Part shown: piece after piece, positions 7,499-13,932 of the stretch
Layout: each line of letters begins with the position of its first letter
Numbering within the stretch: the stretch's first letter is position 1
Assembly: GCA_003641695.1 (NCBI GenBank)
Contig: QNBL01000031.1
Coordinates: forward strand, 1 to 13,932
DNA from: Spirochaetota bacterium
GTDB lineage: Bacteria > Spirochaetota > Spirochaetia > B11-G9
Length of the DNA: 13,932 nt
Reading direction: 5' to 3'
Notes under the pieces: generated by a model
Told to the model about the DNA's origin: nothing
Database searches by the model: none
The model's input: only the letters and a program-made list of their open reading frames with translations
Made by a program: the position numbers and the translations under genes

Positions 7499-7534
7499 CA
7501 GGCAGGCAGGCAGGTAACACTGCCTGCTCTTTTT
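7499..7534 (+). terminator. Hairpin with T-run after potD (attenuator or mRNA stabiliser)
   Basis: GCAGGCAG (7506-7513) pairs with CTGCCTGC (7520-7527) around a 6-nt loop, followed by TCTTTTT (7528-7534). The 5' arm is part of a (CAGG)4 tandem repeat (7499-7514). Because the ATPase gene follows on the same strand with no other clear promoter, this is more likely a partial terminator or a 3' end-protecting structure that raises binding-protein levels over the membrane components. Confidence 0.7.
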
Positions 7535-7565
7535 ATACACAATAAATAACAGGATGGTACTTCAG

Positions 7566-8675
7566 ATGCAGATCGCTTTATCTGTAAAAAACTTAACAAA
7601 AAAATTCGGAGATTTTACGGCAGTTAACAATATCAGCTTTGAGGTTGAAGACGGTAAATTCTTTTCGATTCTGGGACCTTCAGGATGCGGGAAAACGACT
7701 CTTTTAAGAATGATTGCCGGTTTTCATAAACCCACCAGCGGAATAATTGAGATACGGGAAAAAAATGTTCTCGAGGTTGAGCCGAATAAAAGACCCGTTA
7801 ATCTGGTTTTCCAGAATCTGGCACTGTTCCCCATGATGAATGTCTTCGAAAATATAGCCTTTGGACTACGCCGAAGGGGGGAAAAAGGACCGGAAGTTGA
7901 TAAAAAGGTCAATGTCATGCTTGAAAGAGTGGGTTTGCCCGGATACGGAAAAAAGCAGATAAATCAACTTTCAGGAGGGCAGAAGCAGCGCATCGCCATT
8001 GCACGAGCTCTGGTTCTGGACCCAACCGTACTGCTGCTCGACGAGCCTCTGGGTGCTTTGGATGCAAAACTCCGGGAACATATGAAGGTTGAATTAAAAA
8101 AACTCCAGGTCGAAGTAGGAACTACTTTCGTATATATCACTCACGACCAGTCAGAGGCTATGGTCATGAGTGACTATGTGGCTGTAATGAATTCAGGGCA
8201 TTTCGAGCAGCTCGATACGCCGCAGAATTTATACAGCAACCCGGCATCTTCCTTTGTTGCTCAATTCGTCGGAAACAATAACAAATTCATTGTAGGCCTG
8301 AAAAAAGACGAAAGCGGAAACTTTTATGCTACAACTCCTGAGGGAGGACAGTTTTTACTTTCCGAACCCTTTGATCTGCAGGATCAGGGCACATTTGAAA
8401 TGTATGTCAGACCGGAAGCGATGATCATTAATCCAAGTCAAGGCAACAAGGCGATAAATGAACTGAACGCCGATGTTAAAGCCATACTTTTTGACGGCGG
8501 GAACAGCAGACTTCTCGTTGTTCCGGAGAATTCCAAACAGGAATTGATCGTCGCTCTTCCCCAGAATCATCAGTTTGACTATATAAAAGCCAAGGATAAA
8601 ATAAGAGTGGGATGGTATCCCGAATCCGCAGTATGTTTTAAAAAATCAGAAGAGAAAATTTATGAAGAACTCTAA
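7566..8675 (+). CDS. potA: ABC transporter ATP-binding protein, PotA type
   Basis: ATPase of the importer, 369 aa, acting at the inner face of the membrane with the two permeases. All nucleotide-binding motifs are intact: Walker A GPSGCGKT (37-44), Q-loop VFQN (Gln83), signature LSGGQKQR (135-142), Walker B VLLLDEP (155-161) with D-loop GALD, and H-loop His193 in ITHDQ. After about residue 240 comes the TOBE-type C-terminal domain (MYVRPEAM) found in PotA, FbpC and MalK-like ATPases. The ATG at 7566 is preferred over 7554 because AGGATGG (7551-7557) sits 8 nt before it and the protein then begins MQIALSVKNLTKKFG, the normal length. Its end overlaps the next permease by 14 bp. PotA-type by sequence and context; the substrate follows the binding protein. 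Confidence 0.92.
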   Translation: MQIALSVKNLTKKFGDFTAVNNISFEVEDGKFFSILGPSGCGKTTLLRMIAGFHKPTSGIIEIREKNVLEVEPNKRPVNLVFQNLALFPMMNVFENIAFGLRRRGEKGPEVDKKVNVMLERVGLPGYGKKQINQLSGGQKQRIAIARALVLDPTVLLLDEPLGALDAKLREHMKVELKKLQVEVGTTFVYITHDQSEAMVMSDYVAVMNSGHFEQLDTPQNLYSNPASSFVAQFVGNNNKFIVGLKKDESGNFYATTPEGGQFLLSEPFDLQDQGTFEMYVRPEAMIINPSQGNKAINELNADVKAILFDGGNSRLLVVPENSKQELIVALPQNHQFDYIKAKDKIRVGWYPESAVCFKKSEEKIYEEL

Positions 8676-9531
8676 ACCACACAAAATCAGATGGAGCTTT
8701 ATTATATTCTTTATCCCGGTAGCCCTTTGGCTCTTTCTGCTGATAGTATTTCCGCATCTGGAACTGTTAAAGATGTCCTTTACCGGTACCGATTTCTACG
8801 GGAAGTCAGGATTTACCCTGGAGAACTACGGTGAATTCTTCAAAGAGCCCATCTACTGGAGAACCTTTGCCCGTACAGCCTTGTATTCAATATTCGTAAC
8901 CTTTATTGTGCTTGTTATTTCCCTTCCCGTTACCTTTTACATAACAAAAATTGCAAAAATAAAGTCTCAAGGGTTTCTGACAATCCTTGTACTTATTCCT
9001 TTCTGGGTTAGTGAGCTGATAAGAGTGTACGGATGGATAATTCTTCTTCGTGAAAGCGGTGTTATTAACAAGTTTCTCCTCAAAATTGGAATATTCAAAG
9101 TTCCCCATGAAATGCTCTATAACGATATAACAATGGTTATGGGGCTGGTGTATACTTCCATGCTTTTCATGATTGTTCCCATAATCGGTGTTATGGAAAG
9201 TCTTGATGACGCATTAATAGAAGCAGCGTACGACCTTGGTGCAAAGAAAACTACCATATGGCGTAAAATAATTATCCCCTACGTTACTCCCGGTATTATG
9301 TCCGGCAGTATCATTGTATTTATGCTTGTACTTGGCTCCTATCTTACTCCGAAACTTATGGGAGGTAAAAATGCTTTATGGTTTACCGAACAGATATACA
9401 ACTCAATGATTATATACTTTAACTGGAACCAGGGAGCGGCATTCGGGTTCCTTCTGCTCCTTCTCTCTTCATTAATAATATTTGTAGCCCTTAAGGTGAC
9501 AAGGCAGGATTTCAAGGAGGTAGTAAAATGA
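8662..9531 (+). CDS. potB: ABC transporter permease, PotB type
   Basis: First membrane subunit of the importer, 289 aa. About six membrane segments are visible (near residues 12-30, 72-93, 105-130, 156-176, 212-228 and 258-277). The cytoplasmic EAA loop, EAAYDLGAKKTTIWRKIIIP (188-207), is the contact for the ATPase and matches the BPD_transp_1 consensus with the conserved Gly193. N-terminal SFTGTDFYGKSGFTLENYGEFF is typical of PotB relatives. The gene starts 14 bp inside potA and ends in an ATGA overlap with potC, so potA, potB and potC are translationally coupled. Length is normal and there are no disruptions. Confidence 0.92.
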   Translation: MKNSKPHKIRWSFIIFFIPVALWLFLLIVFPHLELLKMSFTGTDFYGKSGFTLENYGEFFKEPIYWRTFARTALYSIFVTFIVLVISLPVTFYITKIAKIKSQGFLTILVLIPFWVSELIRVYGWIILLRESGVINKFLLKIGIFKVPHEMLYNDITMVMGLVYTSMLFMIVPIIGVMESLDDALIEAAYDLGAKKTTIWRKIIIPYVTPGIMSGSIIVFMLVLGSYLTPKLMGGKNALWFTEQIYNSMIIYFNWNQGAAFGFLLLLLSSLIIFVALKVTRQDFKEVVK

Positions 9532-10388
9532 TACGCACACTACCGAATTCAAGAGCCTATACTACTGCATACAGACTTTTTATTGCAGTTTTCTTCATTT
9601 TTCTTTTTTCACCATTACTCATAACCATGATACTGGCTTTTAACAATTCCATGTTCCCCTCCTTGCCCTGGAAAGGATTTACCCTTGACTGGTTCTTCGG
9701 CAGGGGACCTGACAAGATTGGTATTTTCCACGACGATTCCAATCTGCGTAGTATTTTTACCTCAATCCGTGTTGCTGTAGCTGTATCTGCTCTGTCAACT
9801 CTTGTGGGCACCATGGCAGCTTTCCTTTTTGAACATGAAGATTTTAAATTCAAGCAGGCATTCTACTTCCTCATGCTCGCTCCGCTTGTTATTCCCGGAG
9901 TTATTCTTGGTATTTCAATACTCCTGTTTACCAATGCAGTAGGATTATTTTTCGAAGACAAACTCGGACTCGACATGAGGTTTCTGGCACCCGGGTACTG
10001 GCTGGTTGTATTCGGTCAATTCTCCTTTATTACAACCATTACAACGATGACTATCTCTGCCCGCCTGAAAAAGTTTGACCGGACACTTGAAGAAGCCGCC
10101 TACAATCTCGGTGCAAATAAACTAGAGGTTCTCAGATTTATAACCCTTAAATATCTCCGCCCCTCGATAGTAGGTGCTGCAGCCATCGCCTTTCTCATGT
10201 CATTTGAGAATTTCAATACGACATTGTTTCTTGTAGGATCAGATCAAACGCTGCCTATAAATTTGTATCTGCAGGTACGGGACGGATCAACTCCGGTAAT
10301 AAATGCAATTGCTTTTATTCTCATTACGTTTACTTCTATAGTGGCTGTTGCCAATCTTTACGGCGGGAACAAAAAAAATCAAACCTGA
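9528..10388 (+). CDS. potC: ABC transporter permease, PotC type
   Basis: Second membrane subunit, 286 aa, pairing with the PotB-type protein in the channel. Six membrane segments are likely (near 16-37, 80-102, 113-135, 156-177, 214-230 and 257-277). The EAA loop EEAAYNLGANKLEVLRFITL (188-207) is intact. Its start ATG overlaps the preceding stop (ATGA) and is preceded by a perfect AAGGAGG inside the potB gene, so it is well translated. It is the last gene of the operon and is followed by a strong terminator 40 bp downstream. The short hydrophilic tail YGGNKKNQT ends the protein. Family assignment is secure. Confidence 0.92.
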   Translation: MIRTLPNSRAYTTAYRLFIAVFFIFLFSPLLITMILAFNNSMFPSLPWKGFTLDWFFGRGPDKIGIFHDDSNLRSIFTSIRVAVAVSALSTLVGTMAAFLFEHEDFKFKQAFYFLMLAPLVIPGVILGISILLFTNAVGLFFEDKLGLDMRFLAPGYWLVVFGQFSFITTITTMTISARLKKFDRTLEEAAYNLGANKLEVLRFITLKYLRPSIVGAAAIAFLMSFENFNTTLFLVGSDQTLPINLYLQVRDGSTPVINAIAFILITFTSIVAVANLYGGNKKNQT

Positions 10389-10427
10389 GTCTGCTTAACT
10401 TCTGAAAACAGGAGCACCTCAAGTTAA

Positions 10428-10458
10428 GGCTGCCTTTAACAAAAGGCAGCCCTTTTTT
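10428..10458 (+). terminator. Intrinsic terminator of the pot-type operon
   Basis: GGCTGCCTTT (10428-10437) pairs perfectly with AAAGGCAGCC (10442-10451) around the loop AACA, followed by C and six T (10453-10458): a textbook rho-independent terminator on the plus strand. It is also the only hairpin downstream of the convergent ilvC gene, but on that strand it is followed only by TTAACTTG, so termination there would be weak. Confidence 0.92.
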
Positions 10459-10477
10459 ATTTCATTATTAAAATCAG

Positions 10478-11950
10478 TTATTCTCCAAGAAAAATATCAA
10501 CAGAAGGTCTTAATTGTGCAAGCACTGCAATGCTTTCATGAACCGGATGCTGTACAAATTTCTTGACCAAATCCATATCAATGGTTTCTCCGGAATTCGC
10601 CCTGGGATAGGCAAGCTGTGAAAGAATGTAATCAAACCGGGGAGCCCATTTCCGTGAACCAAGTCTTGCTGTAGTAGAACAGTTGTCCACCATGTAGGAA
10701 ACACCCTTGTAATGCATGTAGGGATTAAGAGAATCAACCGCTTCAATGAGAGATTCGTTCACTATTTCCGAATATTCGTGCCCTTTTTCTGTTAAAACAT
10801 CTATCTGGGCCATCATCACAGCACAGTACACGCCTGCAGTAAAGGGATTCAGGGGGATCTCTTCTTCAACCCGTGCTGCTCTTACCTCCATCCCTATCTT
10901 CCACATCCTTGTATTATCTATGGTATTAAAGGGATACCGTTTCATTCTTTCTCCAGCCATTATCACCGAGCGTATTTCATTGCCGGAAGCAACTTCCTCG
11001 TAAATTTCCAGGAGAATTTCAAAGGCCGGATGATACGATGAAGCATACGCCTTCTCGAAGGTTTCCTTATCCTTTCCGGAGAACCTGTTATACACTGCCA
11101 GCATCCCCTCTTTTGAAATTATCTTTGAAATCGGTCCGGTAACAGATTCAACAGTCTGTTTGAACGCTTCCTTCTCATCCATCCCCTCTTCGCAGGAGTA
11201 TTTTCTGTACAGACTTTCAACAATCCCGTGAACAGCGCCAAGAAGAATACCCCGTTCACCGAATATATCAGACCGGTATTCCATTTCCAGTGAAGTAAGA
11301 AAGGAAAATGGAGCTCCGATTCCAACAGCCCACCCAAGAGCAAAATCAGTTGCTCTTCCATCAATATCCTGTTCAATAGCAAAACTGCAATTAATACCCG
11401 CCCCGTCTACCTCTTTACCCTGGACATAAAGTCTCCGTACCGAAGGGCCCATACCTTTAGGACAAACGCCGATAACATTTATATCTGAAGGGAATGTTTC
11501 GCCGATACTTTGAAGATATCCGACAAGAAATCCATGAGAAAGACCAAGGGTCGCACCTTTTTTCATGGCCTCAAATACTTTCCCGTAAAGAGAAGCCTGC
11601 GCTGCATCTGAAATAAGAAGGATAACAATATCTGAAGTACGGATAACCTCGTACATTTCACCTAAAGTCCCATTTTCTTCAGAAAACCCTGCTTCCCTGG
11701 CCTTGGCAAAAGAGGACGACCCCTCCCGCAATCCCACTTTAACAACTATATCCGTTCCTTCCAGAGAGTCCCGAAGATTTTGAGACTGTGCCGGCCCCTG
11801 GGATCCCCAGCCGATGAAACCGATCTGCTTAACACCGTTAAAAGCTTTTGGCAGGAGCGGGAACAGATGTCTGCCTCCCCGTACAATGTATTCAGATCTT
11901 CCTGAGAGATGTATGAGTTCTTTTGTAAATACCTGAGAATTAAAATCCAT
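10478..11950 (-). CDS. ilvC: Ketol-acid reductoisomerase, class II, plant-like
   Basis: Converts acetolactate and acetohydroxybutyrate to the dihydroxy acids of valine, leucine and isoleucine synthesis, with NADPH and Mg2+. The 490-aa length is that of the long, class II enzyme with a duplicated C-terminal knot domain. The N-terminal Rossmann motif GFIGWGSQGPAQ is at 44-55; the loop GLREGSSS (73-80) fits NADPH phosphate binding. Catalytic residues are in LSHGF (His139) and CPKGMGPS (Lys165); Mg2+ ligands are Asp228 and Glu232 in SDIFGERG, Glu399 and Glu403 in NESLIEAVDSLNP, and Ser425 in NCSTTARLGSRKW. The wording of many blocks (VRRLYVQGKE, AGINCSFA, STTARLGSRKWAPRFDYI) matches chloroplast enzymes as I remember them. 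AAGGAAGG precedes the ATG. No other ilv genes lie nearby; divergent ilvY controls it. Confidence 0.96.
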   Translation of the reverse strand: MDFNSQVFTKELIHLSGRSEYIVRGGRHLFPLLPKAFNGVKQIGFIGWGSQGPAQSQNLRDSLEGTDIVVKVGLREGSSSFAKAREAGFSEENGTLGEMYEVIRTSDIVILLISDAAQASLYGKVFEAMKKGATLGLSHGFLVGYLQSIGETFPSDINVIGVCPKGMGPSVRRLYVQGKEVDGAGINCSFAIEQDIDGRATDFALGWAVGIGAPFSFLTSLEMEYRSDIFGERGILLGAVHGIVESLYRKYSCEEGMDEKEAFKQTVESVTGPISKIISKEGMLAVYNRFSGKDKETFEKAYASSYHPAFEILLEIYEEVASGNEIRSVIMAGERMKRYPFNTIDNTRMWKIGMEVRAARVEEEIPLNPFTAGVYCAVMMAQIDVLTEKGHEYSEIVNESLIEAVDSLNPYMHYKGVSYMVDNCSTTARLGSRKWAPRFDYILSQLAYPRANSGETIDMDLVKKFVQHPVHESIAVLAQLRPSVDIFLGE

Positions 11951-11981
11951 ACTTACCTTCCTTTGCGATTTTTTACTATAC

Positions 11982-12021
11982 TACTGAATTTATTTTGTTG
12001 CGTAAAGTGATTTATTCAGTA
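11982..12021. promoter_or_regulatory. Long-spaced inverted repeat in the ilvC-ilvY gap
   Basis: TACTGAAT (11982-11989) and ATTCAGTA (12014-12021) are perfect 8-bp inverted arms 24 bp apart. The right arm overlaps the candidate ilvC -10 box, and the left arm lies in the ilvC leader. It may be a second regulator-binding site or a leader hairpin at the 5' end of the ilvC mRNA. Confidence 0.35.
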
Positions 12022-12028
12022 TATACTA

Positions 12029-12043
12029 TTGCTTATAATGCAA
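12029..12043. promoter_or_regulatory. Probable IlvY operator (LysR box)
   Basis: TTGC-N7-GCAA (12029-12043) is a perfect inverted repeat that contains the T-N11-A core of LysR-family sites. It sits between the divergent ilvC and ilvY genes. It covers the ilvY -10 TATAAT (12034-12039) and touches the proposed ilvC -35, so one bound regulator could repress its own gene and activate ilvC. E. coli IlvY works in this way on its divergent ilvC. Confidence 0.6.
12034..12039 (+). promoter_or_regulatory. -10 box of ilvY
   Basis: A perfect TATAAT lies 20 bp before the ilvY ATG and inside the TTGC-N7-GCAA box. No good -35 is seen at the right distance (TTTATT at 12011-12016 is the nearest with 17 bp spacing). 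The leader would be about 13 nt with AAGGAG (12048-12053) within it. Confidence 0.45.
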
Positions 12044-12058
12044 CAATAAGGAGTAAGT

Positions 12059-12949
12059 ATGGATATTCACGAATTGCAGCTTTTCATACACCTTGCCGGA
12101 ACGCTCCATTTTGCCAAAACAAGCAGGGAAATGAATATCTCCCCTTCAGCTCTTTCCAGAAGTATCCGCCGGCTGGAAGATGAATGCGGAAAGGTTTTGT
12201 TTCTCAGGGATAACAGGACGGTAACCATAACCGAAGAGGGGAAAGCTTTCGAGAAATTTGCAAAACAGGTTATCGATTCCCACAGAAACCTTATGAATCA
12301 GTTCCGCAAATCGGAAGAAGAACTCAGCGGCTTGATACGGATTTACGCATCGGTTACCGCAAGTTATACCATTCTTGCAGATATCCTTAAAAAATTTCGT
12401 CAAAAATATCCCAGGGTCAGAATTGAACTTCAAACAGGATCGGCGTCCGGGGCAATTGAACAGGTACAAAACGGGAAAGTTGATATCACCATTGCCGCAA
12501 AACCGAATATTTTCCCCGACTCGCTTGCATTTCTCCCCCTTATAGAAACCCCCTTGTATTTTATTGCACCGAGACACCCTGGAAGCGTTTACGAAACAGT
12601 ATCAAAGCAGCCTATTAATTGGGAAGGAACTCCCTTCATTCTTCCAGACAAAGGGGTCTCCCGCCATATGATGAATGCCTGGTTTCATCATATGCATATA
12701 ACACCGGAGATTTATGCAAGTGTTTCAGGAAACGAGGCAATAATTGCCATGGTTGCTTTGGGTTTTGGAGTCGGGATTGTTCCTAAACTGGTTATTGATA
12801 AAAGTCCCATGAAAGAAGACATTATTACCATAACCTCAGCCCCGAAGATGCAGCCCTATACCGTGGGAATCTGTACTTCGAAAAGGCTCCTTGCATCCCC
12901 TGCAGTACAGAGCTTCCGGGAAGTTTCCAGGACCCTCTATGCCGTTTAA
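12059..12949 (+). CDS. ilvY: LysR-family regulator IlvY
   Basis: Transcriptional regulator of 296 aa, most likely the activator of ilvC. The N-terminal winged helix-turn-helix (1-60) reads MDIHELQLFIHLAGTLHFAK, then SPSALSRSIRRLE (recognition helix) and LFLRDNRTVTITEEG. The effector domain includes LSGLIRIYASVTASYTILADIL, IEQVQNGKVDITIAAKP and YASVSGNEAIIAMVALGFGVGIVPK. These blocks follow E. coli IlvY closely from memory, including the SVTA(A/S)Y and GG/GNEA(M/I)(V/I)(S/A)MVALG stretches. By analogy, acetolactate or acetohydroxybutyrate would be the inducers. The divergent ilvC next door supports the assignment. AAGGAG lies 5 nt before the ATG. Its stop is 2 bp from the convergent amino-acid permease. 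Confidence 0.92.
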   Translation: MDIHELQLFIHLAGTLHFAKTSREMNISPSALSRSIRRLEDECGKVLFLRDNRTVTITEEGKAFEKFAKQVIDSHRNLMNQFRKSEEELSGLIRIYASVTASYTILADILKKFRQKYPRVRIELQTGSASGAIEQVQNGKVDITIAAKPNIFPDSLAFLPLIETPLYFIAPRHPGSVYETVSKQPINWEGTPFILPDKGVSRHMMNAWFHHMHITPEIYASVSGNEAIIAMVALGFGVGIVPKLVIDKSPMKEDIITITSAPKMQPYTVGICTSKRLLASPAVQSFREVSRTLYAV

Positions 12950-12951
12950 TT

Positions 12952-13818
12952 CTATCGAATCAGCCGTTTTTCCAGCCTGCCGGCAAGATGTGAAAGCGTA
13001 AAGGTTAAAATAAAGTAGAGGGCCGTTATCGTAATCCACATTTCAAAGATGAGATAGGTGGATGCCATCAGCTCCATCCCCTGAAAGGTAAGCTCCTGTA
13101 TGGAAATAATGGAAACAATCGATGAGTCCTTGATAACAGAAATAGCCTGACTTGTGAGAGACGGGAGGATATTTTTAAAAACCTGCGGCAGAACAACAAA
13201 CACATAGGTATCTGTTTTAGAAAGCCCCAAAGCATAAGAAGCTTCAAACTGGCCTTTCGGAATGGATAACAGCCCCCCTCTCACAATTTCTGTTATATAG
13301 GCACCTTCATACAATGAAAGTGTCAGCACTGCGGAAAGGAACTCCGGAAGTCGGGCGGGAGTAGAAAACAAAATCTTGATGACATCCTTCACCCATGGAG
13401 GTGAATATCGTACCCAGTCCTCAACCCCCATTACCTGCATAAGCTGGCTTCCAATAAAAAAATAAAATATAAAAATGAGTACCAGCGGAGGAGTATTACG
13501 GGTAAACTCGACATAAACCCTTACAAGAAGCCTGAATAATACAGATTTCCCTGAACCGAGAATACCTGCAAGCGTACCGATAAAAACAGAAAACAGCACT
13601 ACCCAGAGACTTAATCTAATTGTTGTAAGAAAACCCAGAGTTAAAACATTGAGCTGCAACCTTCCCTCATGGATGCTGAGGAAAAACTGGGGGATAACCT
13701 TCCAGTTCCAGGTATATCCCAATCCCAGTTTCAACCTGTAGAGTATCCAGATAAAAAATCCTGCCAACAGTACAAGCAGTATACTATCAAGTAGATAATT
13801 ATGCCGGCACTGAATCAT
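12952..13818 (-). CDS. Polar amino-acid ABC transporter permease (HisM/GlnP family)
   Basis: Membrane subunit of a polar amino-acid importer, 288 aa. Membrane segments lie near residues 10-28, 56-86, 112-130, 158-180, 222-240 and 258-280. The family landmark EFTRNTPPLVLIFIFYF (104-120) follows the first periplasmic loop, and the EAA loop GQFEASYALGLSKTDTYVFVVLPQ (189-212) contacts the ATPase. GAYITEIVRGGLLSIPKGQ matches the His/Glu/Gln/Arg permease class exactly. The start was set at 13818 because the upstream binding-protein gene stops at 13820, giving TAGTATG with a single base between; a start at 13896 would overlap that gene out of frame. No own Shine-Dalgarno is obvious, so translation is probably coupled. 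The ATPase gene is not in the window. The amino acid transported is unknown. Confidence 0.92.
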   Translation of the reverse strand: MIQCRHNYLLDSILLVLLAGFFIWILYRLKLGLGYTWNWKVIPQFFLSIHEGRLQLNVLTLGFLTTIRLSLWVVLFSVFIGTLAGILGSGKSVLFRLLVRVYVEFTRNTPPLVLIFIFYFFIGSQLMQVMGVEDWVRYSPPWVKDVIKILFSTPARLPEFLSAVLTLSLYEGAYITEIVRGGLLSIPKGQFEASYALGLSKTDTYVFVVLPQVFKNILPSLTSQAISVIKDSSIVSIISIQELTFQGMELMASTYLIFEMWITITALYFILTFTLSHLAGRLEKRLIR

Positions 13819-13819
13819 A

Positions 13820-13932
13820 CTACTGCAGCATTCCTGCCCAGTCCCGGGTCTCAAACCAATAATGCTGCCGTTCTTTAAGCCAGCCTTCTGAATCAACTAC
13901 CCGGATCCAGCTGTTAAAAAAGTTTAAAATAT
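13820..13932 (-). CDS. Amino-acid ABC transporter substrate-binding protein (C-terminal end only)
   Basis: A minus-strand frame is open from the right edge to a TAG at 13822-13820, coding the last 36 residues: ILNFFNSWIRVVDSEGWLKE, then RQHYWFETRDWAGMLQ. The pattern N-x-W-I...GWL...YWF...DW is the usual end of SBP_bac_3 periplasmic amino-acid binding proteins. It lies directly before a matching permease with one base between stop and start. Its N-terminus and signal peptide are beyond the window. Confidence 0.8.
   Translation of the reverse strand, partial: ILNFFNSWIRVVDSEGWLKERQHYWFETRDWAGMLQ

Larger units (their letters stand above)
12018..12046 (-). promoter_or_regulatory. Candidate ilvC promoter
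   Basis: On the minus strand, TTGTTG (12046-12041) and TATACT (12023-12018) are 17 bp apart, giving a start near 12011 and a leader of about 60 nt. The -35 overlaps the proposed IlvY box, as expected for a LysR-activated promoter. A second possible -10 is TATAGT (11980-11975), which has no good -35. Confidence 0.45.

Noticed and set aside
11951..12058. A leader peptide or amino-acid attenuator before ilvC
   Set aside because: The leader of about 60 nt shows no short frame rich in Ile, Leu or Val codons and no terminator hairpin; control by IlvY explains the layout.
12146..12577. A 143-codon minus-strand frame inside ilvY
   Set aside because: It is a mirror of a clearly recognisable LysR regulator and has no start signal.
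1..13932. tRNA or rRNA genes, CRISPR repeats, insertion sequences, attachment sites
   Set aside because: No cloverleaf with a T-loop, no regularly spaced repeats, no transposase and no target-site duplications were seen on either strand.

Overview
The window is a compact bacterial segment of moderate GC with ten complete protein genes, two genes cut by the window edges, and no RNA genes, insertion sequences or CRISPR array. The best guess for the host is an anaerobic or facultative spirochaete (Spirochaeta/Treponema relatives). The clues are the solute-binding protein, whose signal peptide ends in ...FANGKSES as in many spirochaetal secreted proteins, and the tungsten/molybdenum aldehyde:ferredoxin oxidoreductase, which points to anaerobic metabolism. 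This is inference from memory of families; a 16S or whole-protein search would settle it.

Left part (1-2256): the C-terminal part of a PAS/HisKA_2-type sensor histidine kinase, a small SAM-dependent methyltransferase on the opposite strand, and a glycerophosphodiester phosphodiesterase. These look like ordinary, unrelated housekeeping or accessory genes.

Centre (2257-10460): the most interesting block. A leftward operon encodes a stand-alone class I glutamine-amidotransferase-like protein, an iron-type alcohol dehydrogenase and an aldehyde:ferredoxin oxidoreductase (AOR). It diverges from a rightward operon for a complete PotDABC-type ABC importer: binding protein, ATPase and two permeases. 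The shared 188-bp control region holds a good promoter for the enzymes (TTGACT-17-CATAAT), T-tract DNA and two small palindromes. The arrangement suggests an uptake-plus-catabolism unit: a small cationic or amine-like solute is imported, an amide or isopeptide bond is handled by the amidotransferase-like enzyme, and alcohol/aldehyde/acid steps follow through the dehydrogenase and AOR. The substrate is not known; the binding protein lacks the acidic residue that PotD and PotF place next to the conserved N-terminal Trp-Thr/Ser.

Right part (10428-12949): an ilvC-ilvY divergent pair. The LysR regulator is recognisably IlvY. The ketol-acid reductoisomerase is a long class II enzyme whose sequence resembles the plant chloroplast enzyme more than the E. 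coli one. Their 108-bp intergenic region holds a TTGC-N7-GCAA box overlapping a perfect TATAAT, which fits activation and autoregulation by IlvY.

Right edge (12952-13932): the permease and the last 36 residues of the binding protein of a polar amino-acid ABC importer, reading leftward out of genes beyond the window.

Several translation starts differ from the longest reading frame (AOR 4125, alcohol dehydrogenase 5306, amidotransferase GTG 6191, ATPase 7566, amino-acid permease 13818). Each was chosen from a Shine-Dalgarno site or stop/start coupling. Three convergent gene pairs meet with 0-9 bp between stop codons and no terminator.
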